This document shows positions 7,993-15,430 of a DNA stretch of 32,076 nt, one piece after another. How positions within the stretch are numbered: the first letter of the stretch is position 1; the number at the start of each line of letters is the position of its first letter. The stretch is from Acidobacteriaceae bacterium (GTDB lineage: Bacteria; Acidobacteriota; Terriglobia; Terriglobales; Acidobacteriaceae), in the NCBI GenBank assembly GCA_013361705.1, contig JABFXN010000341.1:1-32076 (forward strand). The letters are read 5' to 3'. The translations under genes and the position numbers were made by a program. Below the pieces are notes generated by a model. It was not told the origin of the DNA and did not search any database. It saw nothing but the letters and a program-made list of their open reading frames with translations.

Positions 7993-8043
7993 ATGAGCCT
8001 GCAGATTCCAGGATCCCGAAGTGCGAGGTTTTATCTGGCATGA
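7993..8043 (+). CDS. Possible 16-codon upstream ORF of the phosphorylase
   Basis: ATG at 7993 follows GGA and opens a 16-codon frame ending in TGA at 8041-8043, which overlaps the phosphorylase ATG at 8040 as ATGA. The arrangement could couple translation, but the frame is very short and there is no conservation evidence. Confidence 0.2.
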   Translation: MSLQIPGSRSARFYLA

Positions 8044-9815
8044 CTCTGCAGGATGTTGCCGCTGAAGCGTTGAGAAATAGTCGTGTTGCCTACTTTTCCA
8101 TGGAAATCGCATTGGAGGTAGGATTGCCCACTTACTCGGGCGGTTTGGGTGTTCTGGCGGGAGATACGTTACGCTCCGCCGCGGACATGGGCGTTCCAAT
8201 GGTCGCTGTGACTCTGGCTCACCGCAAGGGTTACTTCCGTCAGATGCTCGATAGCGACGGCCGGCAGACCGAGGCTCCAATGCCGTGGTCGCCTGAAGGC
8301 CGTTTGCCCTCGGCCGACGCGGTTGCCGCCATCACCGTCCAGAACCGCGAGCTCCTGGTTCGCGCGTGGCGCTACGACGTCGTTGGTGTGACCGGGCATG
8401 TGATTCCGGTGCTGCTGCTCGATACTGACGTCGAACCGAATGACTCGTGGGATCGCACCTTTACCGACACCCTTTACGGTGGCGACAACTACTATCGTCT
8501 CTGCCAGGAAGCCGTACTCGGACTCGGCGGCATCGCTATGCTGCATGCTCTCGGCGTTCAGCCAGAGGTATTCCATATGAACGAGGGCCATGCGGCCCTG
8601 TTGACCACTGCTCTGCTGGAAGCCCGGCTGAACGGGCGTCCGTTGAGCACGGCTACCGATGAAGATGTCGAGGTGGTCAAGCAGCAATGTGTCTTTACGA
8701 CGCACACGCCCGTACCCGCGGGTCATGACCGCTTTGGCTACGACCAGATGCTCGCCATCCTCGGACAGGAGCGTGCCGGCCTCTACAGCCGTTTCGGTGG
8801 CATCCACGATGGGTTGCTGAACATGACATACCTGGCCCTTCGCTTCTCCCGTTACGTAAACGGTGTCGCAATGCAGCACGGCAAGGTTTCGCAGCAGATG
8901 TTTCCGGATACGCCGATCCACTACATCACCAACGGCGTACATGCGGGCACCTGGGTCTCGCCGGCCATGGCTGAACTCTTCGACCGGAAGTTGGATGGGT
9001 GGCGCGCCGACAACTACGCGCTGCGCGGCATCTACGGAGTCGAACCGCAGGAGATCGCAGCCGCACACGCCGTGAACAAGAAGCGGCTGGTCGAAACGGT
9101 AAAAGAACGCACCGGCGTCATCCTGCGTGAAGATGTCCTGACCCTGGGCTTTGCCCGACGCGCTGCCACCTACAAGCGCGCGACCCTTCTCTTCGAAGAC
9201 ACGCAGCGTCTGCTCCATATCGCTGAGGCGATCGGCGGCCTGCAGGTCGTCTACGCCGGCAAAGCACACCCCGCGGATGCTCCCGGCAAGGCGCTGATTC
9301 ACGAGGTCATCAGCGCGGCCCACGGCCTGAAGCAGAGCCCCATCCATGTCGTCTATCTCGAAAACTACGATATGAATCTGGGCGCGTTACTTACCTCCGG
9401 CGTGGACATCTGGCTAAATACACCCCGGCGTCCCTACGAGGCCAGCGGCACCAGCGGCATGAAGGCCACGCTCAACGGCGTACCCAATCTCAGCATCCTG
9501 GACGGATGGTGGATCGAAGGCTGCGCCGAGGGCTCGACCGGATGGGCTATCGAAGACGGCGTAAACGATGAAGAAGAAGCAATCTCGCTTTACGAAAAAC
9601 TGGAGAAGGCAGTAGGCCCAGCCTTCCTCGACAAGCAGAAGTGGGCAAAGATCATGCAGCACGCCATCGGCATCAACGGCGCCTTCTTCAATACGCAGCG
9701 TATGGTCGACCAGTACATCTGCCGGTCTTACCGCCTGGATCGTGCGACTCTGCAACCAGCCACTCTTGTTGCACCGATCGCCGAAGGCACTCTGGTAAGT
9801 GAGACCTCGATATAA
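8040..9815 (+). CDS. glgP: Alpha-glucan phosphorylase, short form
   Basis: This cytosolic GT35 enzyme releases glucose-1-phosphate from alpha-1,4-glucans (glycogen or maltodextrin) by phosphorolysis, using pyridoxal phosphate. Key elements are the N-terminal VAYFSMEIALEVGLPTYSGG, MNEGHAA, THTPVPAGHDRF, ITNGVHAGTW, and RRPYEASGTSGMKA with the PLP-binding lysine at about residue 475. From ATG 8040 the protein is 591 residues, matching the short bacterial/archaeal alpha-glucan phosphorylase subfamily rather than the form of about 800 residues. The frame stays open upstream to 7881, but homology begins at 8040, which is preceded by GAGG at 11 nt. No glycogen synthesis genes lie nearby, so it appears to be a stand-alone unit. 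Confidence 0.93.
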   Translation: MTLQDVAAEALRNSRVAYFSMEIALEVGLPTYSGGLGVLAGDTLRSAADMGVPMVAVTLAHRKGYFRQMLDSDGRQTEAPMPWSPEGRLPSADAVAAITVQNRELLVRAWRYDVVGVTGHVIPVLLLDTDVEPNDSWDRTFTDTLYGGDNYYRLCQEAVLGLGGIAMLHALGVQPEVFHMNEGHAALLTTALLEARLNGRPLSTATDEDVEVVKQQCVFTTHTPVPAGHDRFGYDQMLAILGQERAGLYSRFGGIHDGLLNMTYLALRFSRYVNGVAMQHGKVSQQMFPDTPIHYITNGVHAGTWVSPAMAELFDRKLDGWRADNYALRGIYGVEPQEIAAAHAVNKKRLVETVKERTGVILREDVLTLGFARRAATYKRATLLFEDTQRLLHIAEAIGGLQVVYAGKAHPADAPGKALIHEVISAAHGLKQSPIHVVYLENYDMNLGALLTSGVDIWLNTPRRPYEASGTSGMKATLNGVPNLSILDGWWIEGCAEGSTGWAIEDGVNDEEEAISLYEKLEKAVGPAFLDKQKWAKIMQHAIGINGAFFNTQRMVDQYICRSYRLDRATLQPATLVAPIAEGTLVSETSI

Positions 9816-9828
9816 CCCTGGACACGAA

Positions 9829-9876
9829 AAAAGACACGAAAAAGAGCCTGCAGCGGGATGCGAAACCGCTGCAGGC
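9829..9876 (-). terminator. Intrinsic terminator of the HEAT-repeat operon
   Basis: GCCTGCAGCGG (9846-9856) and CCGCTGCAGGC (9866-9876) form an 11-bp perfect stem. Read on the minus strand the stem is followed by TCTTTTTCGTGTCTTTTTT, so it terminates the minus-strand operon. On the plus strand it lacks a T tract but may still shield the convergent phosphorylase gene. Confidence 0.8.
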
Positions 9877-9896
9877 TGCGAGTGTTTCGAGGGTCC

Positions 9897-10910
9897 TCAG
9901 TTACTCCTGAGGAGCTTGGTCAGGTAGTCCAGCGCCTTTGGATCCTTCGACTGGCCGAGCCAGAAGATCGCCTGCTTGCGTACATCAGGATCCTTGTTGG
10001 TTTCTGCTACCTGGATCAGTTGAGCGGCTGCTTCGCCTTCCGGCAGCCGCGAGATCGCGAAGACCGCAGACCGGCGAATGCCTCGGTCCGGGTCATTCTG
10101 AACAATTTGACGAAGCTCCCCAGCGGCTCGTTTGCCGGCTTTCTGGGCCATCCAGAACTGGGCTTCTTTGCGGACGTGAGGCGAAGCATCGTTCTTTGCC
10201 ATCCAGATCAGTTCATCGATGGCTGCGGGATTTTCTTTACCAAGGGTTAGGTCGAAGGCGAGCTTGCCGCGCAGATGTTCATCCTGCTCGGCGCGTGTAA
10301 GCTGCAGCAATCCCTTGACGCCATCCTGCCCGCGATGCGCACCCAGCCAGAAGGCAGCCTTCTCGCGCACAAACGAATCGCCATTGGTTGCCATGGAAAT
10401 TAGAGTGCTGGTCGCCGCCGACGATTCATGCTGCGCGATCGCCATCACCGAAGCATCACGCACCTTGCGTTCCTGCGAGGCATTGTTGGCCAGCGATGTG
10501 AACTCGCGAATGCTCTCATCCTGAGAGACACCCTCAAGCCACACAAACTTCACACCGCCGGTATCCAGCTTGCGGTTAGGAGTCGCCAGGCGGATCTTCG
10601 TGACCGCGCCCTTCTCCATGCGCAACAGAACATTTACGTGGTCGAACTGCTGACGGTCGCTATCCCAGGAGCCGCCGTCCCGAGTGCCCTCAAGATAAAG
10701 CGTCTCACCATCGTTATCCGAAAAGTGTCCGAGTACGGGGATGGAATAACCTACCCACGCAATGCCATCTTTCGCCGCGGCGCTAAGCTCCGCGGGCAGA
10801 CCATGAGCGGCGTGCGCGTCGACCTGCACGCCGGTGACAACCGGTTGCTGGGCCGCAAGCGGCGCAACCAGCCCAAGTGAAACGACGAGGATGCGGAAGG
10901 CAGTTCTCAT
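9897..10910 (-). CDS. Secreted HEAT-repeat protein
   Basis: The 337-residue protein begins with a signal peptide (MRTAFRILVVSLGLVAPLAAQ), so it acts outside the cytoplasm. An N-terminal domain of about 120 residues of unknown type is followed by six or so HEAT-like helical repeats to the C terminus. Examples are VREKAAFWLGAHRG, VRKEAQFWMAQKAG, IRRSAVFAISRLPEG and VRKQAIFWLGQSKD. Such repeats usually bind other proteins. The ATG at 10908-10910 has AAGGAGA about 9 nt upstream on the minus strand. It is the last gene of the sigma/anti-sigma/HEAT cluster, 150 bp after its neighbour, with a strong hairpin between them. Its role is probably in the response controlled by that sigma factor; no enzymatic motif is visible. 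Confidence 0.85.
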   Translation of the reverse strand: MRTAFRILVVSLGLVAPLAAQQPVVTGVQVDAHAAHGLPAELSAAAKDGIAWVGYSIPVLGHFSDNDGETLYLEGTRDGGSWDSDRQQFDHVNVLLRMEKGAVTKIRLATPNRKLDTGGVKFVWLEGVSQDESIREFTSLANNASQERKVRDASVMAIAQHESSAATSTLISMATNGDSFVREKAAFWLGAHRGQDGVKGLLQLTRAEQDEHLRGKLAFDLTLGKENPAAIDELIWMAKNDASPHVRKEAQFWMAQKAGKRAAGELRQIVQNDPDRGIRRSAVFAISRLPEGEAAAQLIQVAETNKDPDVRKQAIFWLGQSKDPKALDYLTKLLRSN

Positions 10911-11011
10911 GGCCTTTGTCTCCTTGATACGAGAGTTTTCGTAAAAAGTTCTTAGGGTACGGGAAAAATCCCGAAAATCGATCCAATTCACTGGATGATG
11001 GATGGAATAAC

Positions 11012-11049
11012 CGCCTGTATCGTCCATTTCCGGACAGACGATACAGGCG
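11012..11049 (-). terminator. Intercistronic hairpin, possible partial terminator
   Basis: CGCCTGTATCGTC (11012-11024) and GACGATACAGGCG (11037-11049) pair over 13 bp with a 12-nt loop. Read on the minus strand it follows the TPR/HEAT gene and precedes GTTATTCC, so the T tract is weak. It may partly uncouple the last HEAT gene or stabilise the upstream mRNA. Confidence 0.5.
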
Positions 11050-11060
11050 AGTCAGGGTTA

Positions 11061-12083
11061 TTAGCGCAATAGCTCAAGCATGTAGTCTTGTGCGACCTTG
11101 TCGTTCATCAGGGCAAGCTGCGAGACGATCTGCCGCTTCAGGTCAAGATCCTTCTCACCCCGGGCAAGTTCCACTAGCTTCTGTGCATCGCCGGAGATAA
11201 ACATCGCAGATACCGCAGCTCGCTTCGTCTTCGGATCCGTGGACTGGCGATAGACATCTGCCAACGTATCGTTTGCTTTCTTGCCCTGGGTGATCGCAAG
11301 CGTTTGCATCGCCTGCCGCTGCAGCTCGGGATCCTGCTTGCCAAGCGCGATCTCCCGCAGCAGATTCTGGCACTCGGGTGACTTGTTCTGGCCCAGAACG
11401 AAGAGCGCCTGCCGTTTCACTGACTCTGGTTGATTTCCCTTCAGCAGGTCTCGAATCACCGGGATCGCTCGATTCGCATCCTGATTCATCAGCGAGTTCA
11501 GCGCAAGGATCTTCAGATCAGCATCGGGATCTCCCGTACTTTTGCGATCTCGCCTAAGGGTGTACGAGCCCTCTCCTGCCGGAACTGGCGGCATCGGAGG
11601 AACTGGCGGGATAGGACCGATCGCAAAGGTGTTCTCGTCGTCGCCACTGGACGATGATGAGGAAGAGGAGGAACTGGACGTGGATGTGCTCGTCCTGCCG
11701 TTCACCACTACGCGCACACGTCCGGTACCAATACCCAGGGCAGCACAATCCTTATTCCACGTAGACTTCCGATACTCATTCCGCAAGACACTGCAGGTCG
11801 CTGCCGAATCATCGCGCCGGCCCAGCTTGTTGAGGGCATAGGCCTTCCAGTAAAGCGCCGCCTCCGCTTTGGAGCCTTTGGCGGCAATGACTTTATCGAA
11901 CGAAACGAGAGCGTCCTGCCAGCGCTGCTCATTCATTGCCTTGGTTCCGGCAGTGTAGTCGTCTTCACCGGCCGGGGCGCCGGGCTCAGTGATAAAGATT
12001 GCGGGCTGTAGGGGACCAGCAGCAAGCGCAACGTGCGCGCAACCAGCGGATGCCAGACCTGCAAGTAAAATCCAGTGCTTCAT
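11061..12083 (-). CDS. Exported TPR plus HEAT-repeat protein with poly-Ser linker
   Basis: The 340-residue protein has an N-terminal export signal ending near ALAAG. A cysteine at residue 15 follows SAG, so a lipoprotein is possible but the lipobox is poor. Residues 40-110 hold TPR-like helices (AMNEQRWQDALVSFDKVI, ALYWKAYALNKLGRRDDS). An unstructured linker at 131-170 contains eleven consecutive serines (136-146) and a Pro-rich stretch (PIPPVPPMPPVP). From about 185 there are HEAT-like repeats such as VKRQALFVLGQNKSPE and LQRQAMQTLAITQGKK. The ATG at 12081-12083 has AAGGAG 8 nt upstream. It follows the anti-sigma gene by 52 bp, so it is likely co-transcribed. It is probably a protein-binding scaffold in the periplasm. 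Confidence 0.85.
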   Translation of the reverse strand: MKHWILLAGLASAGCAHVALAAGPLQPAIFITEPGAPAGEDDYTAGTKAMNEQRWQDALVSFDKVIAAKGSKAEAALYWKAYALNKLGRRDDSAATCSVLRNEYRKSTWNKDCAALGIGTGRVRVVVNGRTSTSTSSSSSSSSSSSGDDENTFAIGPIPPVPPMPPVPAGEGSYTLRRDRKSTGDPDADLKILALNSLMNQDANRAIPVIRDLLKGNQPESVKRQALFVLGQNKSPECQNLLREIALGKQDPELQRQAMQTLAITQGKKANDTLADVYRQSTDPKTKRAAVSAMFISGDAQKLVELARGEKDLDLKRQIVSQLALMNDKVAQDYMLELLR

Positions 12084-12135
12084 AAGTGCATCTCCTTTGT
12101 GACCAAAAAACTCGTTTCCTACTACTGCTTGTCGC

Positions 12136-12933
12136 TTACCTCGAAGAGCCGTGCTCATCGTTCTGGCGCAGCACACGCAGGTCCAGCAAAAGCCCGTCGG
12201 TATTCATCTCCAGCCGCAACTGCCAGGTGCTCTTCGGTGTCTCTGGCGCATGATCCAGACCGATGAGGACGCGTCCGAGGTTGTCGAGCACCACCGCCTC
12301 GGCGAGATCGCCGCGATCGCGCGCTGTCTGCGTATAGACAGCGTTCTTCAGCAGCAGATCGTGTGCCTGGGCGCGTGTCGCCTCATCCAGTGGGCCCTCT
12401 TCGTGGTTCACCGTGGTAAGCAGACGCTCGGCGGAGTCAAGATGCGCGGAGATCTGCGGATCATCAGACGGAACATCGGTCAGCGGACCATGGCCGTTGA
12501 TGGGGTGCGCCTGTTGATGCCGGCCCACAAGACTCTTCAACGCATCGGTCACCGAGGCACGCTGAGTCGCGACCTCCTGTGCTCCGCCTGTGTTCGGCAC
12601 ATGGTGCATGCGCAGACCAACAGCGACCATGATGACTGCCGCCGCAGCAAAGGCTCCTGCAGCCGGCCACATCCAGAGGGAGAACCACCGCTTCTTCTTT
12701 GGCGAAGCCTCCAGCACGGCCAGATTTCCGCGCAACCGCTGCCAGCTCAGCTCCATATCCACCGGCGTCCGCATTGGCACCGGCTCGGCCGAAAAGACAC
12801 GAAGAGTCTGTGCAACGGACTCGGCCAGCGTGGCGCACTCCGCGCACTGCTCGAGATGCTCACCAATCGAACGGGCCTCAGAGCTCTCGCCCATCTGGTA
12901 CGCAATCAGATCTTCTTCGCTGTAGTGCTTCAT
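12136..12933 (-). CDS. Membrane-bound zinc anti-sigma factor
   Basis: The 265-residue protein has the N-terminal zinc anti-sigma motif H-x3-C-x2-C (H26, C30, C33 in HLEQCAEC). One transmembrane segment (about 86-107, rich in Ala and Val after KKKRWFSLW) and a periplasmic C-terminal part of about 155 residues follow. Proteins of this class hold an ECF sigma factor inactive at the membrane until a signal triggers release. Its ATG overlaps the stop of the sigma gene by four bases (12930-12933), so the two are coupled and the pairing is secure. The periplasmic part has no recognisable domain; it is predicted helical (DSAERLLTTV, ARAQAHDLLL). The HEAT proteins encoded downstream are candidates for its partners, which is inference only. 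Confidence 0.9.
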   Translation of the reverse strand: MKHYSEEDLIAYQMGESSEARSIGEHLEQCAECATLAESVAQTLRVFSAEPVPMRTPVDMELSWQRLRGNLAVLEASPKKKRWFSLWMWPAAGAFAAAAVIMVAVGLRMHHVPNTGGAQEVATQRASVTDALKSLVGRHQQAHPINGHGPLTDVPSDDPQISAHLDSAERLLTTVNHEEGPLDEATRAQAHDLLLKNAVYTQTARDRGDLAEAVVLDNLGRVLIGLDHAPETPKSTWQLRLEMNTDGLLLDLRVLRQNDEHGSSR

Positions 12934-13508
12934 CGCATACCTCCTGCGACGGGTTCCAGGGCGCGCCGAAGCTTGGCGACGGCGCGAAAGACAGCCTGCT
13001 TGGCTGAGTTGACGGGAACGCCGAGCGCCTCGGCAATCTCCGCCATACCGACCTCTTCCATATGGCGCAGAGTGAAAGCAGTGCGCTCCATCGGGGTGAG
13101 GGATGCCATGGCGGCATGCCGCAGCGTAGCCGTCTCCATGTCCAGCAGCGCGCGCTCCGGACCGGCGCGGTGGCTGGCAACCTGCACGGTGCCCTCACCC
13201 ACCTCGTCGGAGACACGCGGCGCATAGACCGAAAGGTCCCGATTTCTGCGCTCTACCAGATTCATGGCCGTATTCATCGCTATCCTCGTCACCCAGGTCC
13301 CAAACGCGGCATCCTGCCGGAACTCCGGAAGTTTGTTGTAGGCGCGCAAAAAACTCTCCTGCGCCGCCTCTTCCGCATCGGCTTCGTTGCCGGTAATGCG
13401 GAATGAGATCCGGAAGACGGCAGCGTAGTGGCGGTCCATCAGAACGCGGTACGCGTCCCGGTCGCCGGCAACTACCCGCCGGATCGCCTCTTTTTCTGCC
13501 TTCTCCAT
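12930..13508 (-). CDS. ECF sigma-70 factor
   Basis: This 192-residue alternative sigma factor directs RNA polymerase to stress or envelope genes. Region sigma2 covers about residues 10-90, with the -10 recognition/core-binding stretch NEADAEEAAQESFLRAYNKL and TWVTRIAMNTAMNLV. Region sigma4 covers about 130-185, with the helix-turn-helix MAEIAEALGVPVNSAKQAVFRAVAKLR. The gene heads an operon with its anti-sigma factor and two HEAT-repeat proteins. AGAGG lies just upstream of the ATG. I could not identify an autoregulatory ECF-type promoter with confidence. A family A repeat lies about 75 bp upstream of the start. Confidence 0.93.
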   Translation of the reverse strand: MEKAEKEAIRRVVAGDRDAYRVLMDRHYAAVFRISFRITGNEADAEEAAQESFLRAYNKLPEFRQDAAFGTWVTRIAMNTAMNLVERRNRDLSVYAPRVSDEVGEGTVQVASHRAGPERALLDMETATLRHAAMASLTPMERTAFTLRHMEEVGMAEIAEALGVPVNSAKQAVFRAVAKLRRALEPVAGGMR

Positions 13509-13583
13509 TTCGCCTCTTTAGACAGGGGGATAGAGGTGCGGTTAGGTACGGTGTGAAAATTTTCTACCCAAACCGGCCCGATG

Positions 13584-13695
13584 GAGCATTTTCTCTGTGG
13601 GTGCAATGCAGGGCTTCCACATCTATGGGCGTTTTCCGCAATGAAAACGCCGCTCCAGACCGTTCCGGCATACCCAGAAACAGGGAAAACGCTCT
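13584..13695. repeat. Family A palindromic repeat, copy 3
   Basis: The ends GAGCATTTTCTCTG and CAGGGAAAACGCTC pair imperfectly as terminal inverted repeats. The inner hairpin GGCGTTTTC with GAAAACGCC is intact. It lies between the ECF sigma gene start and a gene remnant. Confidence 0.8.
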
Positions 13696-13738
13696 AGAGT
13701 CTTCTTATGCCAACCACCCTACAGCACTGAACGACTGA

Positions 13739-13978
13739 GATTCTTCCGTTCCCAGAACCTATGTCTCACATGACCTTTCGGATGGAGCCTGGCAATTCCT
13801 CGGCGACAGAATGGCAGATGGAGGCGGCCCAGTGATCTCCTGCTTCCACCACCCCATCGACCGTGACCCTTCCTTGAAGGAACTGGGAGACTTACCACTC
13901 GGCTGGTACGCAGTGCGCGATACCCCGACAGCGCCATGGCAGCGCTTCGAACATGGCCCTGACGAAAACCATAACTAA
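13739..13978 (+). pseudogene. 5'-truncated remnant of a small conserved protein (DLPLGW type)
   Basis: The frame from just after a stop at 13736-13738 to TAA at 13976-13978 reads about 79 codons and contains HDLSDGAWQFL, then DPSLKELGDLPLGWYAVR and APWQRFEHG. This pattern (HD-x-DGxWQF, DPSL, LPxGW, PW-R) looks like a small single-domain bacterial protein family that I recall without a reliable name. No start codon with a ribosome binding site exists before the conserved part. The first ATG in frame, at 13811, would delete the HDLSDGAWQF segment. The 5' end is therefore missing, with the family A repeat ending 43 bp upstream of this frame. An alternative is a short expressed 55-residue product from 13811. 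Confidence 0.5.
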
Positions 13979-14012
13979 GGTGTATCGACAAATTAGAGAT
14001 GACCCATGCACT

Positions 14013-14192
14013 GGGTGCCCCACATACGCGAAGCTTATGTGGGACATTCGAGCGGAGCTCGAACCTTATTTTTGTCATGTTTGTCGCTTCGCTCGGTAGT
14101 AGAAACGAAATCCCACGTTCCTACAAATCTCCGCAAAGCGTATCGAGCTACGCTCGATTATCCCAGGTAAGCTTCGCGTACCTGGGGCACCC
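14013..14192. repeat. Family B hairpin-rich element with 25-bp inverted repeats
   Basis: The left end (14013-14037, beginning GGGTGCCCCA) and right end (14168-14192, ending TGGGGCACCC) are inverted repeats differing at 2 of 25 positions. Inside are more palindromes: CCCACATA/TATGTGGG, TCGAGC/GCTCGA, ATCGAGC/GCTCGAT and CCAGGTA/TACCTGG. It starts about 20 bp after the tyrA stop and may also end that transcript. A second copy of the same end occurs at about 32016. It has no coding capacity and resembles a MITE. Confidence 0.75.
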
Positions 14193-14212
14193 GATATCCG
14201 AAGATTTATTCT

Positions 14213-15067
14213 TCACCGCGGTTCGCGAAACTTGTTCGCCCGCTGGAACTCTTCCCTTAGCTCAGGAGTGCGCAGATGCTCGCGCAGATGTTGCAGCCTT
14301 TGCTCCAGAGCCAGCAGCGAGTTCGCCAATGGCGCCGTATTCGTCATGGCGACATCGCGCCACATGCTGTACGGCGAGCTTCCCAGCCGCGTCATCTCCC
14401 GGAGAGCACGGCCACCGATGGCCCGCAGATCCGGGTCATCGCCGAACGTATCCTCCAGCAACGCTGACAACGCCGTCGACACCATCTGCGGCAGGTGTGA
14501 GACCCACGCCAGCAACTGATCGTGCCGTGCCGGCTCCAGGTCCATCACCTTGGTCCCGATCGCCGACATCCACTCACGCCACGCCGTCTCCTCCGCCGTC
14601 GACTCCGCATCGACCGGCGTGAAGATCCACACCGCTCCCTGATAGAGCCCTGCCTCCGCAATGGCGGCTCCGCCGGACTCCTTCCCGGCCATAGGATGTC
14701 CGGGCAGAAAGCGTGGTCCTGCAGAGCTGGGAAACAGCCTCTGAGCAACATCGGAGATCTGCACCTTGGTGCTTCCGGCGTCGGTTACAAGCTGGCCCGG
14801 CTTCAGCACCGGGGCCAGAATCGTCATCCAGTCCAGAATGGCGAGAACGGGCACGGCCAGCAACACGACATCGCTCTTCCGTGCAGCCTCCAACGCGGCC
14901 TCACGGGTGGAGGCAATCTCGTCGACCGCGCCGATCTCGTGGGCGATGAGCAACTCTGCAGGACTGAGATCGAAGCCGGTGATACGGCCGGAAAAACCCG
15001 CAGCCTTCAACGCCAATCCCGTGGAGGCGCCGATCAGCCCGGTTCCGACAATGAGAAGGGAGTTCAC
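14213..15067 (-). CDS. tyrA: Prephenate dehydrogenase
   Basis: TyrA oxidatively decarboxylates prephenate to 4-hydroxyphenylpyruvate with NAD(P)+, the committed step to tyrosine. Its 284 residues begin with a Rossmann nucleotide site (LIVGTGLIGAS, 5-15). Then come DVVLLAVP, VTDAGSTK (94-101), PGHPMAGKE (122-130, with the catalytic-type histidine H124) and HDQLLAWVSHLPQ in the helical dimerisation domain. No ACT domain is present at the C terminus, so tyrosine feedback through such a domain is not expected. The start codon is GTG at 15065-15067, directly abutting the TAA of iscX, so translation is likely coupled. The chorismate mutase it depends on is encoded in the 25-29 kb operon. Confidence 0.93.
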   Translation of the reverse strand: MNSLLIVGTGLIGASTGLALKAAGFSGRITGFDLSPAELLIAHEIGAVDEIASTREAALEAARKSDVVLLAVPVLAILDWMTILAPVLKPGQLVTDAGSTKVQISDVAQRLFPSSAGPRFLPGHPMAGKESGGAAIAEAGLYQGAVWIFTPVDAESTAEETAWREWMSAIGTKVMDLEPARHDQLLAWVSHLPQMVSTALSALLEDTFGDDPDLRAIGGRALREMTRLGSSPYSMWRDVAMTNTAPLANSLLALEQRLQHLREHLRTPELREEFQRANKFREPR

Positions 15068-15283
15068 TTACTGGGCGTCCTTGTACTCCTCATACCAGGC
15101 CATCTGGATCGCCTCCAGCAGACCCTCGGTCGATTTCATCGGATCTCCCACAAAATCGGGCAGCTCCGTGACGAATTTATGCAGATCCGTAAAACGGACG
15201 CTGAGAGGATCCAGGTCGGGAAACTTCTCCTGTAGCTGGATACCGATCTCTTCTGCGTCAGACCATTCGATTTCGCGAGGCAT
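15068..15283 (-). CDS. iscX: IscX-like Fe-S assembly protein
   Basis: The 71-residue acidic protein matches the IscX/YfhJ pattern: WSDAEEIGIQLQEKFPDLDP, then VRFTDLHKFVTELPDF, then LEAIQMAWYEEY. IscX binds the cysteine desulfurase IscS and iron and modulates Fe-S cluster assembly. The ATG at 15281-15283 has GGAGAG upstream. No other isc genes are in the window; instead it is directly followed by tyrA, with no spacer between its stop and the GTG start. The link to tyrosine synthesis is unexplained and may be only operonic. Confidence 0.9.
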   Translation of the reverse strand: MPREIEWSDAEEIGIQLQEKFPDLDPLSVRFTDLHKFVTELPDFVGDPMKSTEGLLEAIQMAWYEEYKDAQ

Positions 15284-15365
15284 GCATCACTCTCCAGCAG
15301 TAGTGTATCCGGCCCTTTACCGCAGGACGGGCAACCATCCTTCCCCTCACTCCCTCTACATAAAG

Positions 15366-15391
15366 TTTTCAACTTTTAACTTGCAACTTTT
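15366..15391. repeat. AACTT-type short dispersed repeat, copy 1
   Basis: The stretch TTCAACTTTTAACTTGCAAC and its flank recurs with one or two changes at 29868-29893. It overlaps the promoter proposed for the MerR gene. Confidence 0.45.
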
Positions 15392-15404
15392 CCGGGCCTA
15401 TAAT
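15376..15404 (+). promoter_or_regulatory. Sigma-70 type promoter of the MerR gene
   Basis: TTAACT (15376-15381) and TATAAT (15399-15404) are spaced 17 bp apart, 26 bp before the MerR-family start codon at 15431. The -10 box is a perfect consensus. Confidence 0.6.
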
Positions 15405-15430
15405 CAGTCCGATACGGGGAAGATTTAGCC

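Noticed and set aside
8169-9347. Minus-strand open frame of about 390 codons
   Set aside because: It is antisense to the alpha-glucan phosphorylase, whose catalytic motifs are intact.
12151-13227. Plus-strand open frame of about 358 codons
   Set aside because: It is antisense across the anti-sigma and sigma genes, which overlap as ATGA and carry clear motifs.
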